A DNA stretch of 64,000 nucleotides, taken from contig NZ_CP141608.1 in assembly GCF_035581345.1 (NCBI RefSeq), positions 2,510,501-2,574,500 of the forward strand, given 5' to 3'. Below, in pieces: positions 56,481-64,000 of the stretch (positions within the stretch are counted from its first letter, which is position 1; each line of letters begins with the position of its first letter). Made by a program: the position numbers and the translations under genes. This DNA is from Pseudomonas sp. JQ170C (GTDB lineage Bacteria; Pseudomonadota; Gammaproteobacteria; Pseudomonadales; Pseudomonadaceae). A model generated the notes under the pieces. The model did not search any database and was not told the origin of the DNA. It saw only the letters and a list, made by a program, of their open reading frames with translations.

Positions 56481-58040
56481 TCAGGAGGCAATGTTGTGCA
56501 GCCGCACTTGCGCTTCGAGGGCCAGGATGAAGTCTGGGGCCGACATCGGCCGGGCGAACAGGTAGCCTTGCTGGAAGTCGACGTTGTGCTGGGCCAGGTA
56601 GTCACGCTGTGCTTCGTTTTCCACCCCTTCGGCCACGATCCCCAGGCCCAGCTTGCTCGACAGTTCAATGATGCTGTCCAGAATGTGCAGTGACAGGGCA
56701 TCTACCCCGATCATGGCGACGAAACTCTGGTCGATCTTCAGGTAGTCGACCTGGAACTGACGCAGGTAGGCCAGGCTCGACTGGCCGGTACCGAAGTCGT
56801 CCAGGGCAATCATCACCCCCAGCTCATGAAGCTTGGCGAACAACGCCTGGGTGATGTCGGTCGGGATGATCAGCTTGCGCTCGGTCAGCTCCAGGGTGAG
56901 CAGGACCTGGCCCTTGGGAAACGCGGCAAGGAACTGCTGGCAATCATCGAACAGCGCCATGTCCTGGCAATGGTCGGCCGTGATGTTGATACCGATATGA
57001 AAGCCCTCGCCGAGCAGGTCGGCATAAGGCGCCAGCACCTGGGCGGTGTGCTGCATCAGCTGGCGAGTCATGGGCACGATCTGGCCAGTGTGTTCGGCAT
57101 AGGGGATGAACAGGTCGGGACGCACCAGGCCTTCGCGTGGGTGCTGCCAGCGCATCAATACCTCGACGCCGGCCCAGCGGTAGTCGCCCTTGCGCACCAC
57201 AGGCTGGAAGTAGGGGACGAACTCATTGGCTTCCAGCGCCCGTTGCAACTCTGCCCGCGAAGAGCCGGCGCGGCGCAGTTGCCAAAAGCAGGTGACCCCG
57301 GCAAGGGCGCCGAGCACCACCAGCAAGGCGAGCAGGGCCGGAAATTCGCTGCGCATCAGTTGGCCGACCTTGTCCGGGCCATAGCCACTGTGGATCGAGA
57401 ACGGGTAGCGCGTCGATGTTATTTCTACCGGGGCGATGTCGGCCATCGGCGGCTGGCTGTCCTGCACCTGGCCGCTGCTATCCATCCAGTACCGACCCAC
57501 TTGCAGCACCAGGCGGTTATCCGGGTCCAGCTGGCGCAGGACATTGAGCAAGTGTTCGCCGTCCACTGTGCTGATGGCGCCACGCTCACCCTCGTGGGCG
57601 CGGTACACCAGCAGGGGATGCCCCGGGGTGACCGAGTTGCCACTCATCAGCCAGAGCATGCCCTGGGTGTAGTCCGCAGCGTTGACCGGTTCGGTGAACG
57701 GGCCGAACAGCGAGCTGCAATACAGCTCGCCCTTGTACTCAAGGTTGGTGGAGCGTACGAAAGCGCGCCGGGTGACCTGGTCGCGCAGGGCGAGTTTTTC
57801 TTCCAGGCATGGCAGGCCGGCCAGGGGGAGCAGGTCCTTTGCCGCGGCCGAGATGTCGTCGAGGATGTGTTCGATCTGGTTCGCGGCATGCCGCGCGTTG
57901 CCTTCGCTTCGACTCAGCAGCTCTCGGTCGGCCTGCCAATGCATGACCAGCAAGCCGCAGACCAGGGGCAGCGCGCCCACCAGCCAGGGCAGCGCAATGC
58001 GCAAGGGGCGGCGGGGGCGGCGTTTTACCGAAAGGGGCAT
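56481..58040 (-). CDS. CSS-EAL cyclic-di-GMP phosphodiesterase
   Basis: A 519-residue inner-membrane protein: TM1 (about 15-34), a periplasmic CSS-motif domain (LYCSSLFGPF, about 105) in which redox-active cysteines sense periplasmic thiol state, TM2 (about 230-250), then a cytoplasmic EAL domain. EAL signatures are mostly intact: GVEVLMRWQHP (ExLxR), NITADH, LELTERKLI, LDDFGTGQSS, LKIDQSF, AEGVEN and QGYLF. All metal and catalytic residues seem present, so it should hydrolyse c-di-GMP and favour motility over biofilm. A sensor-only relative lies at 59484-60284. Confidence 0.9.
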   Translation of the reverse strand: MPLSVKRRPRRPLRIALPWLVGALPLVCGLLVMHWQADRELLSRSEGNARHAANQIEHILDDISAAAKDLLPLAGLPCLEEKLALRDQVTRRAFVRSTNLEYKGELYCSSLFGPFTEPVNAADYTQGMLWLMSGNSVTPGHPLLVYRAHEGERGAISTVDGEHLLNVLRQLDPDNRLVLQVGRYWMDSSGQVQDSQPPMADIAPVEITSTRYPFSIHSGYGPDKVGQLMRSEFPALLALLVVLGALAGVTCFWQLRRAGSSRAELQRALEANEFVPYFQPVVRKGDYRWAGVEVLMRWQHPREGLVRPDLFIPYAEHTGQIVPMTRQLMQHTAQVLAPYADLLGEGFHIGINITADHCQDMALFDDCQQFLAAFPKGQVLLTLELTERKLIIPTDITQALFAKLHELGVMIALDDFGTGQSSLAYLRQFQVDYLKIDQSFVAMIGVDALSLHILDSIIELSSKLGLGIVAEGVENEAQRDYLAQHNVDFQQGYLFARPMSAPDFILALEAQVRLHNIAS

Positions 58041-58350
58041 GGCGACTAACCTGAAAGAACAGACCAGTGCAGAGGATAGCCGTTCGTCGGCTTCGCGCTT
58101 GAACTTAAAGTGCGACAAATTGGATTACGCAATGTAGAATCACCTTACGCATACAATAATAAGGTTCCTCGCGCCTTGAGGAATCAACCCGCCGAGAATG
58201 GGTCCCTATGAAGTGTCTTGGGTTCAAGCTGATCTATGGTGACTACCTCGCACGCAGTGTGAGGGGCATCTCCTGCGCGCCGCCATCTTCGCTCGACATC
58301 GATAGCAAGTAATCACTGTTTTTAGCGCTTTGATGATGAGGTAACGAGTA
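58041..58350. promoter_or_regulatory. intergenic region upstream of hppD
   Basis: 310 bases without a gene. TTACGCA occurs twice in direct orientation at 58125-58131 and 58145-58151, exactly 20 bases apart, next to an AT-rich TACAATAATAAGG stretch that could hold a -10 element. A loose hairpin is near 58240-58260. GAGGT lies 8 bases before the hppD start. Confidence 0.35.
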
Positions 58351-59427
58351 ATGGCTGACATCTTTGAAAACCCGATGGGCCTGATGGGCTTTGAGTTCAT
58401 CGAGTTCGCATCGCCGACCCCTGGCGCCCTTGAGCCGATCTTCCAGATCATGGGCTTCACCAAGGTCGCGACCCACCGCTCCAAGGACGTACACCTGTAC
58501 CGTCAGGGCGGTATCAACCTGATCCTGAACAACGAACCGAAAAGCATCGCCTCCTACTTTGCCGCCGAGCATGGCCCGTCGGTGTGTGGCATGGCCTTTC
58601 GCGTTCGCAACGCTCATCAAGCCTACGCTCGCGCCCTGGAACTCGGTGCCCAGCCGGTTGAAATCGAGACCGGCCCGATGGAGCTGCGCTTGCCGGCGAT
58701 CAAGGGCATCGGCGGTGCGCCGCTGTACCTGATCGACCGTTTCGAGGAAGGCAGCTCGATCTACGATATCGACTTCAACTTCATCGAAGGCGTCGACCGT
58801 CATCCGGTGGGCGCGGGCCTGAAGATCATCGATCACCTGACCCACAACGTCTACCGCGGGCGCATGGCCTACTGGGCCGCGTTCTACGAGAAGCTGTTCA
58901 ACTTCCGTGAAATCCGTTACTTCGACATCAAGGGCGAATACACCGGCCTGACCTCCAAGGCCATGACCGCACCCGACGGCATGATCCGTATCCCGCTGAA
59001 CGAAGAGTCCTCCAAGGGCGCCGGGCAGATCGAAGAGTTCCTCATGCAGTTCAACGGCGAGGGCATCCAGCACGTGGCGTTTCTCACCGACGACCTGCTC
59101 AAGAGCTGGGATGCGCTGAAGAAGATGGGCATGCGCTTCATGACCGCGCCGCCAGAAACCTACTACGAGATGCTCGAAGGGCGCCTGCCAGGTCACGGCG
59201 AGCCGGTTGGCGAGCTGCAGGCCCGGGGCATTCTGCTCGACGGCTCTTCGCAGCCGGACGACAAGCGCCTGTTGCTGCAGATCTTCTCGGAAACCCTGAT
59301 GGGGCCGGTATTCTTCGAGTTCATCCAACGCAAGGGCGATGATGGCTTCGGCGAAGGCAACTTCAAGGCCCTGTTCGAGTCGATCGAGCGCGACCAGGTA
59401 CGCCGCGGTGTGTTGAACGCCGAGTAA
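58351..59427 (+). CDS. hppD: 4-hydroxyphenylpyruvate dioxygenase
   Basis: Fe(II)-dependent conversion of 4-hydroxyphenylpyruvate to homogentisate in tyrosine catabolism; the product also feeds pyomelanin. The 358-residue enzyme has the two-barrel VOC fold. Iron ligands are His162 (IDHLTHNV), His241 ([10 protein letters not shown]) and Glu323 ([10 protein letters not shown]), each one residue beyond the positions known from P. fluorescens. The C-terminal gate helix [18 protein letters not shown] is complete. It stands alone, with a terminator just after it; hmgA and fahA are not in the window. Confidence 0.97.
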   Translation: MADIFENPMGLMGFEFIEFASPTPGALEPIFQIMGFTKVATHRSKDVHLYRQGGINLILNNEPKSIASYFAAEHGPSVCGMAFRVRNAHQAYARALELGAQPVEIETGPMELRLPAIKGIGGAPLYLIDRFEEGSSIYDIDFNFIEGVDRHPVGAGLKIIDHLTHNVYRGRMAYWAAFYEKLFNFREIRYFDIKGEYTGLTSKAMTAPDGMIRIPLNEESSKGAGQIEEFLMQFNGEGIQHVAFLTDDLLKSWDALKKMGMRFMTAPPETYYEMLEGRLPGHGEPVGELQARGILLDGSSQPDDKRLLLQIFSETLMGPVFFEFIQRKGDDGFGEGNFKALFESIERDQVRRGVLNAE

Positions 59428-59441
59428 GCGTCACGGTAAAC

Positions 59442-59478
59442 AAAAAGGCCATTGAGGGTTTCCTCAATGGCCTTTTTT
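59442..59478. terminator. intrinsic terminator between hppD and the CSS sensor gene
   Basis: AAAAAGGCCATTGAGG (59442-59457), 4-base loop, CCTCAATGGCCTTTTT (59462-59477), then T. A perfect 16-bp stem with A/T tails on both sides, 15 bases past hppD and 6 past the convergent CSS gene, ends both transcripts. Confidence 0.93.
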
Positions 59479-59483
59479 GTACC

Positions 59484-60284
59484 TCAGCGCAGGTGAGGGG
59501 CAGGGGCTCGTTTTCTCCTGAACATGGCCCAGTAGCCAGCGGCAGAGGTCATGATGCCCACCAGCAGCAGCGAGGGCAGCGTCGCCGTGATCGCCTGCAG
59601 TATGGCGCGCCGGGTATGGGTGTCCGGGTAGCCGGCATGCACGCTGTAACCGTATTGCCTGGAAACGACCTGCAGCGTGTCTTCTTCGTGATCCGGTGCC
59701 TGCTCCAATGTGCCGTTGCCAGTGGCCCAGACATACTGCGGGCCGAACTGCAGGATCAGCACCACCCCGTTCTGGAATCCCAGCAGCTCACGTTGCAGCA
59801 CTTGAAGGTTGGCCAGCGCCAGCACGCCATAGGGGTATTCCTGCAGCCGATAGATCAGCACGCCGGTGTCAGGTGTGGCCTCTCGACTGAGGTCTACGCG
59901 CAGCCGTCTATCGAGAAAGGTGCCCGGATCGATATCCCATTGATAATCGCCGTACAGCGTGCTGCAAAACGCGCGGTTTTCCTTAACCAGCATCAGCGAC
60001 CGGACATTGGGCTGCTGGATGGCGGTCTTGCGCAGTTCGGGGAGGGCCGCATCGCACGATTGCTGGGCCAGCACCAGTGCCTGGCTGCTGGTCGCATGCA
60101 GCGTACTCATGATGTGATCAATGGCGTAGATCGCTTCGCGTGCAGTCACTTCGATTGTTTCATCCTGCTTGCGGTCGACTTGCAGGGACAGCACCAGCAA
60201 GCCACAGGCAACAGGGGCCAGGCCAATCAACAGCGTTACAAGGAATTCGACCAGACTGCGGCCGGCGTAGGAGTGGGGAGCCAT
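59484..60284 (-). CDS. CSS-motif sensor protein without EAL domain
   Basis: A 266-residue membrane protein: TM1 with LLIGLAPVACGLLVLSLQVDR (about 15-35), periplasmic CSS-motif domain (CSTLYGDY near 113; second Cys in QQSCDAALPEL), TM2 (about 235-255) and a short basic tail FRRKRAPAPHLR. The N-terminal half resembles that of the CSS-EAL protein at 56481-58040, including CGLLV followed by Q-x-DR. The whole EAL domain is missing and the gene ends cleanly before a terminator, so this is a domain loss rather than a frameshift. It may act as a decoy or partner sensor. Confidence 0.8.
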   Translation of the reverse strand: MAPHSYAGRSLVEFLVTLLIGLAPVACGLLVLSLQVDRKQDETIEVTAREAIYAIDHIMSTLHATSSQALVLAQQSCDAALPELRKTAIQQPNVRSLMLVKENRAFCSTLYGDYQWDIDPGTFLDRRLRVDLSREATPDTGVLIYRLQEYPYGVLALANLQVLQRELLGFQNGVVLILQFGPQYVWATGNGTLEQAPDHEEDTLQVVSRQYGYSVHAGYPDTHTRRAILQAITATLPSLLLVGIMTSAAGYWAMFRRKRAPAPHLR

Positions 60285-60331
60285 AAACGTTTCGCCTTCA
60301 TGCCAGAGTGTAAGCCCTGAGCATAAAGTCG

Positions 60332-60365
60332 CGGACAATGGGCCGCCTGTAGGCACCATTGTCCG
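60332..60365. other. inverted repeat between the DJ-1-type and CSS sensor genes
   Basis: CGGACAATGG (60332-60341) and CCATTGTCCG (60356-60365) form a perfect 10-bp stem; the 14-base loop contains a further GCCT/AGGC pair. On the minus strand no strong T-tract follows, so it is a weak terminator or an mRNA-stabilising hairpin. Confidence 0.5.
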
Positions 60366-60397
60366 TCCTTGTAGTCTTTTTCTGCATAACGCTGTCG

Positions 60398-61102
60398 TCA
60401 GTTGCCCTTTGCTCCTGTCAGCGCTTTGATCACCAGGTTTGCCACGGCACCACCGGAGGCCGGGTTCTGGCCAGTGATCAGGCGGCCTTCCTTCTGGTCG
60501 GCAATGGCAAAGGACTGCCAGGGATCTTCTGCCTTGCGGTAAAGCCCGCCTCTGGCACCCAGCTCGGTTTCGGTCAGGTAGGGCACGACCTTGTCGAGTT
60601 CGGCCAGTTGCTCCTCGACGTTGGAGAAGCCGGTCACTTCGCGGTCCTTGACCAGCAACGTATTGTCGCTGAGCTTGATATTGAGCAGCCCGACGGCGCC
60701 ATGGCACACCGAGGCCACCACACCGCCGGCCTCGAAGATCTTGCGCGCCAGCTCCTGCAGGCCGGTGTTCTCCGGAAAGTCCCAGATCACGCCATGACCG
60801 CCGGCATAGTAGATGGCCACATAGTCCTGAGCCTTGACCTGGCCGGGGCTCAAGGTGGTACCCAGGCGGTTCATGAACGCCTTGTCGTTGTACCAGGCCC
60901 AGTCAATATCCTGGGCCATGCTCAGGCTATGCGGGTCGATGGGTATGTAGCCGCCGGCCGGGCTGACGTAATCGACCTTGTAGCCCGCTTTTTCGACTTT
61001 CTCGACGAAGTGCACGGCTTCACCCAGCCACAGCCCGGTGGGGCGCTTGATCGTCGGGTATTTGGCCGTATTGGTCAGGACTACCAGCATTTTCTTGCTC
61101 AT
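60398..61102 (-). CDS. DJ-1/PfpI-family protein (glutamine-amidotransferase-like)
   Basis: A 234-residue soluble protein of the DJ-1/PfpI superfamily, Hsp31-like branch. The nucleophile elbow is VVASVCHGAVG with Cys133-His134; the acid is probably in the GLWLGEAVHF helix (Glu28). YYAGGHGVIWDFPEN is conserved in this group. Members have glyoxalase III, chaperone or deglycase-like activity. Size and the H-G-V-x-W loop fit Hsp31-type enzymes better than small DJ-1. RBS AGGGAG precedes the ATG at 61102. Confidence 0.85.
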   Translation of the reverse strand: MSKKMLVVLTNTAKYPTIKRPTGLWLGEAVHFVEKVEKAGYKVDYVSPAGGYIPIDPHSLSMAQDIDWAWYNDKAFMNRLGTTLSPGQVKAQDYVAIYYAGGHGVIWDFPENTGLQELARKIFEAGGVVASVCHGAVGLLNIKLSDNTLLVKDREVTGFSNVEEQLAELDKVVPYLTETELGARGGLYRKAEDPWQSFAIADQKEGRLITGQNPASGGAVANLVIKALTGAKGN

Positions 61103-61251
61103 CACCAGGCTCCCTTCACTGGATCGGACCCGGTACGCCCGGATCACGGAGGAAAACCTCTACAGCATAGTAGTGACTGGCCCGGACGCCATTGCCGGGC
61201 GCTATGCTAGCCTTCACCCGTCCAACGTACCCACGCGAGAGTTGAACCACT

Positions 61252-61710
61252 ATGAGCAACCCGGCAACGCAAACGGATGAATTCATGCAGGCGGCCATCG
61301 ACGAAGCCCGTCAGGGACTGGCCGAAGGGGGCATCCCCATCGGCTCGGTGATCGTGCACCGGGGGCGCATCATCGGTCGCGGGCACAACCGCCGGGTGCA
61401 GTCCGGCAGCGCGATCCTGCATGGCGAAATGGACGCACTGGAGAATGCCGGTCGTCAGCCAGCCACGGTGTATGCCGAATCAACCCTGTACACCACCTTG
61501 TCGCCCTGTGCGATGTGCAGCGGCGCCATCCTGCTGTACGGCATCAAGCGGGTGATCGTGGGCGAGCACCAGACGTTCATGGGCGAGGAAGACCTGCTCA
61601 AGTCCCGGGGCGTCAGCCTTGAAGTCCAGCACAATGCGGCCTGCATCAGCATGATGAACGATTTCATTGCCGCCCGGCCCGAACTCTGGAACGAAGACAT
61701 CGGCCGCTAG
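61252..61710 (+). CDS. cytosine deaminase, yeast Fcy1 type
   Basis: A 152-residue zinc deaminase of the CDA superfamily. Zinc ligands and proton shuttle are His57 and Glu59 (ILHGEMDALENAGR) and Cys86/Cys89 (TTLSPCAMCSGAI). The surroundings match yeast cytosine deaminase closely: LYTTLSPCxMCxGAI, YGIxRxxVGE, and the C-terminal RPELWNEDIGR against RPQDWFEDIGE (from memory). This differs from the amidohydrolase-type CodA of most bacteria. It would turn cytosine to uracil, which the pathway at 1.4-8.7 kb could degrade. A tRNA- or guanine-deaminase role is less likely but not excluded. Confidence 0.82.
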   Translation: MSNPATQTDEFMQAAIDEARQGLAEGGIPIGSVIVHRGRIIGRGHNRRVQSGSAILHGEMDALENAGRQPATVYAESTLYTTLSPCAMCSGAILLYGIKRVIVGEHQTFMGEEDLLKSRGVSLEVQHNAACISMMNDFIAARPELWNEDIGR

Positions 61711-61732
61711 GGCCGGCACCCGGTGGGCGCGG

Positions 61733-62692
61733 TCAGCCGATGCTGCCCGACCGCGCCGCCCGGGAACGCTGGCTGGCCAGGCGCTCGAGCACCAGGTAGA
61801 CCACACCCGCCACCATCAACGGCAATAGAAAGTACACCGCCCGGTAGCCGATCAGTGCTGCCAGCAGGGTGCCCTTGCTGAAGCTGCCTTGCAGCAGGGT
61901 AAGGAACACCGTTTCCAGCACACCCAGTCCCGCCGGAATATGGGTGATCACCCCAGCGATACTGCTGATCAACAGCACCGCCAGGATCGTCGGGTAACCG
62001 ACCTTGTCCGGCAGCAGGCTGTACACCACCAACGCCATCAGCGCCCAGTTGCAGGCCCCCATCACGGCCTGCAGCGCCGCCATCCTCAGCGATGGCAAGG
62101 TGATCTCGTGGCCGCGCACTTGCCAGGTGCGGCGCCGGGCAAAGCGGCAGGCCAGCAGATAGGCCACGGCCACTACGAGCAACAGCGCACCGATCAGGCG
62201 CAGGCCATTGCTGCCGATCTCCAGCCCCGCAGGCAGGCGCGGCAAGCCGCAGACAAACAAGGTGCCGGCCAGGATCAAGTAACCGAGCCAGTTGGTGACA
62301 AGCCCCAGGCTGAGAATCCGGGTGATGGTGCTCACCGGCAGGCCAAGGCGCGAGTACAAGCGGTAACGCAAGGCAATGGCCCCCACCCAGGCGCTGAGGT
62401 TGAGGTTGAACGCATAGCACACGAAGGCCAGCGGCAGCACCTGGCGCGCCGGCAGCGAATGGCCGGTGTAGCGCCGGCCGATCAGGTCGAAGCTGCTGAA
62501 CAGGGCAAAACTGCAGGCGCTGATCAGTACGGCCAGCGCCAGAGTCTGCCAGCGGTAGGCGACCAGGGCGTGGCGTACTTCCTGCCAGTCCAGGTTCCTG
62601 AGCAACGAGAACAGCAACACCGGCACAAGGATGAAAAAACCCAGGGTCAGGACCTTCCGGGCCCGTTGCCAGTGCTTGCTGTGCATGCTCAT
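61733..62692 (-). CDS. YbhN-family (LPG synthase TM domain-like) membrane protein
   Basis: A 319-residue inner-membrane protein of the UPF0104/YbhN family, related to the flippase part of MprF. Seven to nine TM segments are visible, with family landmarks SFDLIGRRYTG, VCYAFNLNLSAWVGAIALRYRLYSRLGL and HIPAGLGVLETVFL. The start overlaps the clsB stop by 4 bases (ATGA). The order EEP protein-clsB-ybhN equals E. coli ybhP-ybhO-ybhN. Lipid translocation or lipid modification is plausible; direct function is unknown. Confidence 0.85.
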   Translation of the reverse strand: MSMHSKHWQRARKVLTLGFFILVPVLLFSLLRNLDWQEVRHALVAYRWQTLALAVLISACSFALFSSFDLIGRRYTGHSLPARQVLPLAFVCYAFNLNLSAWVGAIALRYRLYSRLGLPVSTITRILSLGLVTNWLGYLILAGTLFVCGLPRLPAGLEIGSNGLRLIGALLLVVAVAYLLACRFARRRTWQVRGHEITLPSLRMAALQAVMGACNWALMALVVYSLLPDKVGYPTILAVLLISSIAGVITHIPAGLGVLETVFLTLLQGSFSKGTLLAALIGYRAVYFLLPLMVAGVVYLVLERLASQRSRAARSGSIG

Positions 62693-63900
62693 GTGGTCTT
62701 GCCTGCGGGTTGAGGGTTGGCGTGCAAGGCCCTGAGGCGCAGTACATGTGCGGGCAGCCAGCCGACCATGGCCGGGAAGTGGCGGATAAAGTGAAAGCTC
62801 AGGAAGATCAGCGGCGCACGCCACCAGTAACCGCGCAGGACACGCTGCAGGCTCACCGGCTTGCAGCGGTGCAGGCACAGCTCCTGCAAGTGTTCGTGCA
62901 GACGCTCATTGAGCGCCTGATCGCGAATCATCAGGTTGGCCTCAAGGTTCAACGACAAGCTCAAGGGGTCGAGGTTGCTTGAGCCCACCGTTGACCAGTG
63001 GCGGTCAATCAGGGCCACCTTGCCGTGTAAAGGGCGTTCGCAGTACTCGAAGATCCGCACGCCATCGCGCAGCAGGTAGTTGTACAGCAGCCGCGAACAC
63101 AGACGCACCAGCGGCATGTCCGGCATGCCTTGCAGCACCAGGGTGACCTTGACCCCGCGTCGGGCGGCATTGCGCAGGGTGCGCAGCAGGCGATAGCCGG
63201 GGAAGAAATAGGCATTGGCAATGATGATGCGCTCGCGCGCGGCGCCAATGGCCTTGAGGTAATGGCGCTCGATGTCGTTGGGGTGGTCCAGGTTGTCGCG
63301 GATGCTCAAGGTCATGCTGGCCTGGTTGCTGTCGGCGGCCAGGGGCAGGGCACGCTGCCACCAGCGATGGCTGCGACGCCGCAACTGGGCGGATTCGGCC
63401 AGCAACGTCAGGGTGGCCTGGCGCAGGTCGGCCACGATGGGGCCGCGTACTTGCACGGCGTAGTCCTGCTTGGCCATGGGCCCGAAGTCGGCCAGGTGAT
63501 CGGCGCTGTAGTTGATGCCGCCGACAAAGCCGACCTCGCCGTCGATCACCAGGATCTTGCGGTGCAAGCGACGGAACAGATTGGTGCGCATGCCCAGGCG
63601 TTTGGGGCGTGGATCGAATGCCAGCAACTGCACGCCGGCATCGTACAGGGCCTTGAGGTAATCGTGGCTGAGGTCGGCGGTGCCATAGCCATCCACCAGC
63701 ATCTGCACCCGTACGCCACGGCGGGCGGCGTCGATCAGCAGCTGTTGCAGTTGGCGGCCAACCTTGTCTTCGAAAATGATGAAGGTTTCCAGCAGGATCT
63801 CTTCGCGCGCCTGCTCAATGGCGGCGAAGGCGCTGGGGAAGTAGTCCTCGCCATTGATCAGCAACTGGACCTGGTTATCGGTACGCCACTGTTCGCTCAC
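62689..63900 (-). CDS. clsB: cardiolipin synthase B
   Basis: A 403-residue phospholipase-D-family enzyme that joins phosphatidylglycerol (or related lipids) into cardiolipin at the inner membrane. Both HKD motifs are complete: His113-Lys115-Asp120 in HRKILVIDG and His292-Lys294-Asp299 in HGKVALIDRHW. There is no N-terminal TM pair as in ClsA, which fits ClsB/YbhO. The start is a GTG at 63900, overlapping the upstream EEP stop (GTGA). pgsA, which makes its substrate precursor, is at 31 kb in the same window. Confidence 0.93.
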   Translation of the reverse strand: MSEQWRTDNQVQLLINGEDYFPSAFAAIEQAREEILLETFIIFEDKVGRQLQQLLIDAARRGVRVQMLVDGYGTADLSHDYLKALYDAGVQLLAFDPRPKRLGMRTNLFRRLHRKILVIDGEVGFVGGINYSADHLADFGPMAKQDYAVQVRGPIVADLRQATLTLLAESAQLRRRSHRWWQRALPLAADSNQASMTLSIRDNLDHPNDIERHYLKAIGAARERIIIANAYFFPGYRLLRTLRNAARRGVKVTLVLQGMPDMPLVRLCSRLLYNYLLRDGVRIFEYCERPLHGKVALIDRHWSTVGSSNLDPLSLSLNLEANLMIRDQALNERLHEHLQELCLHRCKPVSLQRVLRGYWWRAPLIFLSFHFIRHFPAMVGWLPAHVLRLRALHANPQPAGKTT

Positions 63901-64000
63901 CAGCGCACCTCCACGGCCAGCGGCAAGTGATCGGACAGGTGCGTCCAGGGCTTGCGGGCCATGACCTTGGGTGCATGGGCCCGGGCATTGCGCAGGTAGA
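63897..64000 (-). CDS. endonuclease/exonuclease/phosphatase-family protein, C-terminal fragment
   Basis: Only the last 33 codons are in the window; they read YLRNARAHAPKVMARKPW then THLSDHLPLAVEVRW. The SDHLPLxxEV ending is the C-terminal metal/phosphate motif of the EEP (DNase I-like) family. The TGA overlaps the clsB GTG. By position it corresponds to YbhP of the ybhPON group; its substrate is unknown. Confidence 0.75.
   Translation of the reverse strand, partial: YLRNARAHAPKVMARKPWTHLSDHLPLAVEVRW

Overview
This GC-rich, densely coding window looks like the chromosome of a Pseudomonas, most likely of the P. putida/fluorescens group. The evidence is gacA-uvrC-pgsA next to a tRNA-Gly, a MvaU-type H-NS-like protein, an OprD-family porin, a Zn-type 173-residue glyoxalase, hppD, and the REP palindrome with the core GGGCTTGCCCCGC typical of that group. 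No prophage, insertion sequence, CRISPR array or obvious genomic island is visible.

Layout. 1-8.8 kb: tam and a DUF2784 gene, then the reductive pyrimidine pathway: hydA-preT-preA on the minus strand, and divergently an NCS1 permease and an N-carbamoyl-beta-alanine amidohydrolase. 8.8-12.7 kb: a LysR regulator divergent from an OPA-type organophosphate transporter and an aminophosphonate-type FAD oxidoreductase. 12.7-16.7 kb: a YebC/PmpR-family regulator, a propionyl-CoA synthetase-like enzyme and a ZapE-type ATPase. 16.9-23.2 kb: a seven-gene Csu-type (archaic) chaperone-usher pilus operon. 23.3-28.6 kb: sulfite reductase CysI with DUF934, a PiT phosphate transporter, DUF488, GNAT and HTH genes. 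28.7-33.1 kb: gacA, uvrC, pgsA, an orphan substrate-binding protein and tRNA-Gly(GCC). 33.3-38.8 kb: small conserved proteins, gloA, mvaU, an OprD porin, cobF and a glycosyltransferase. 38.9-46.1 kb: a six-gene signalling block (two CheY-like receivers, a triple-receiver hybrid kinase, CheR, a receiver-less CheB, a receiver-kinase) with no chemoreceptor, CheA or CheW in the window. 46.1-49.9 kb: a thiolase/3-hydroxyacyl-CoA dehydrogenase/TetR operon with a divergent AraC regulator. 49.9-53.7 kb: a DHDPS-like aldolase, a class II aldolase-like protein, an XRE-cupin regulator, an AraC regulator and a LysE exporter. 53.9-64 kb: a TerC-CBS membrane protein, RarD, a CSS-EAL phosphodiesterase, hppD, a CSS sensor without EAL, a DJ-1/PfpI protein, a yeast-type cytosine deaminase, and a ybhN-clsB-ybhP-like operon cut by the window end.

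How the parts work together. The permease, dihydropyrimidine dehydrogenase (PreA/PreT), dihydropyrimidinase and amidohydrolase can take uracil or thymine to the beta-amino acid, NH3 and CO2. Two near-identical inverted repeats in the shared divergent promoter region are candidate sites for one pathway regulator. The least explained parts are: the paired aldolase-like enzymes at 50-51.7 kb, where the class II member keeps the metal histidines but has Ala at the catalytic Glu position, next to a clear operator palindrome; the CheR/CheB/hybrid-kinase relay; the aminophosphonate module without phnW/phnX nearby; the CSS sensor protein without its usual EAL domain; and a six-codon leader ORF coupled to the pilus usher start.
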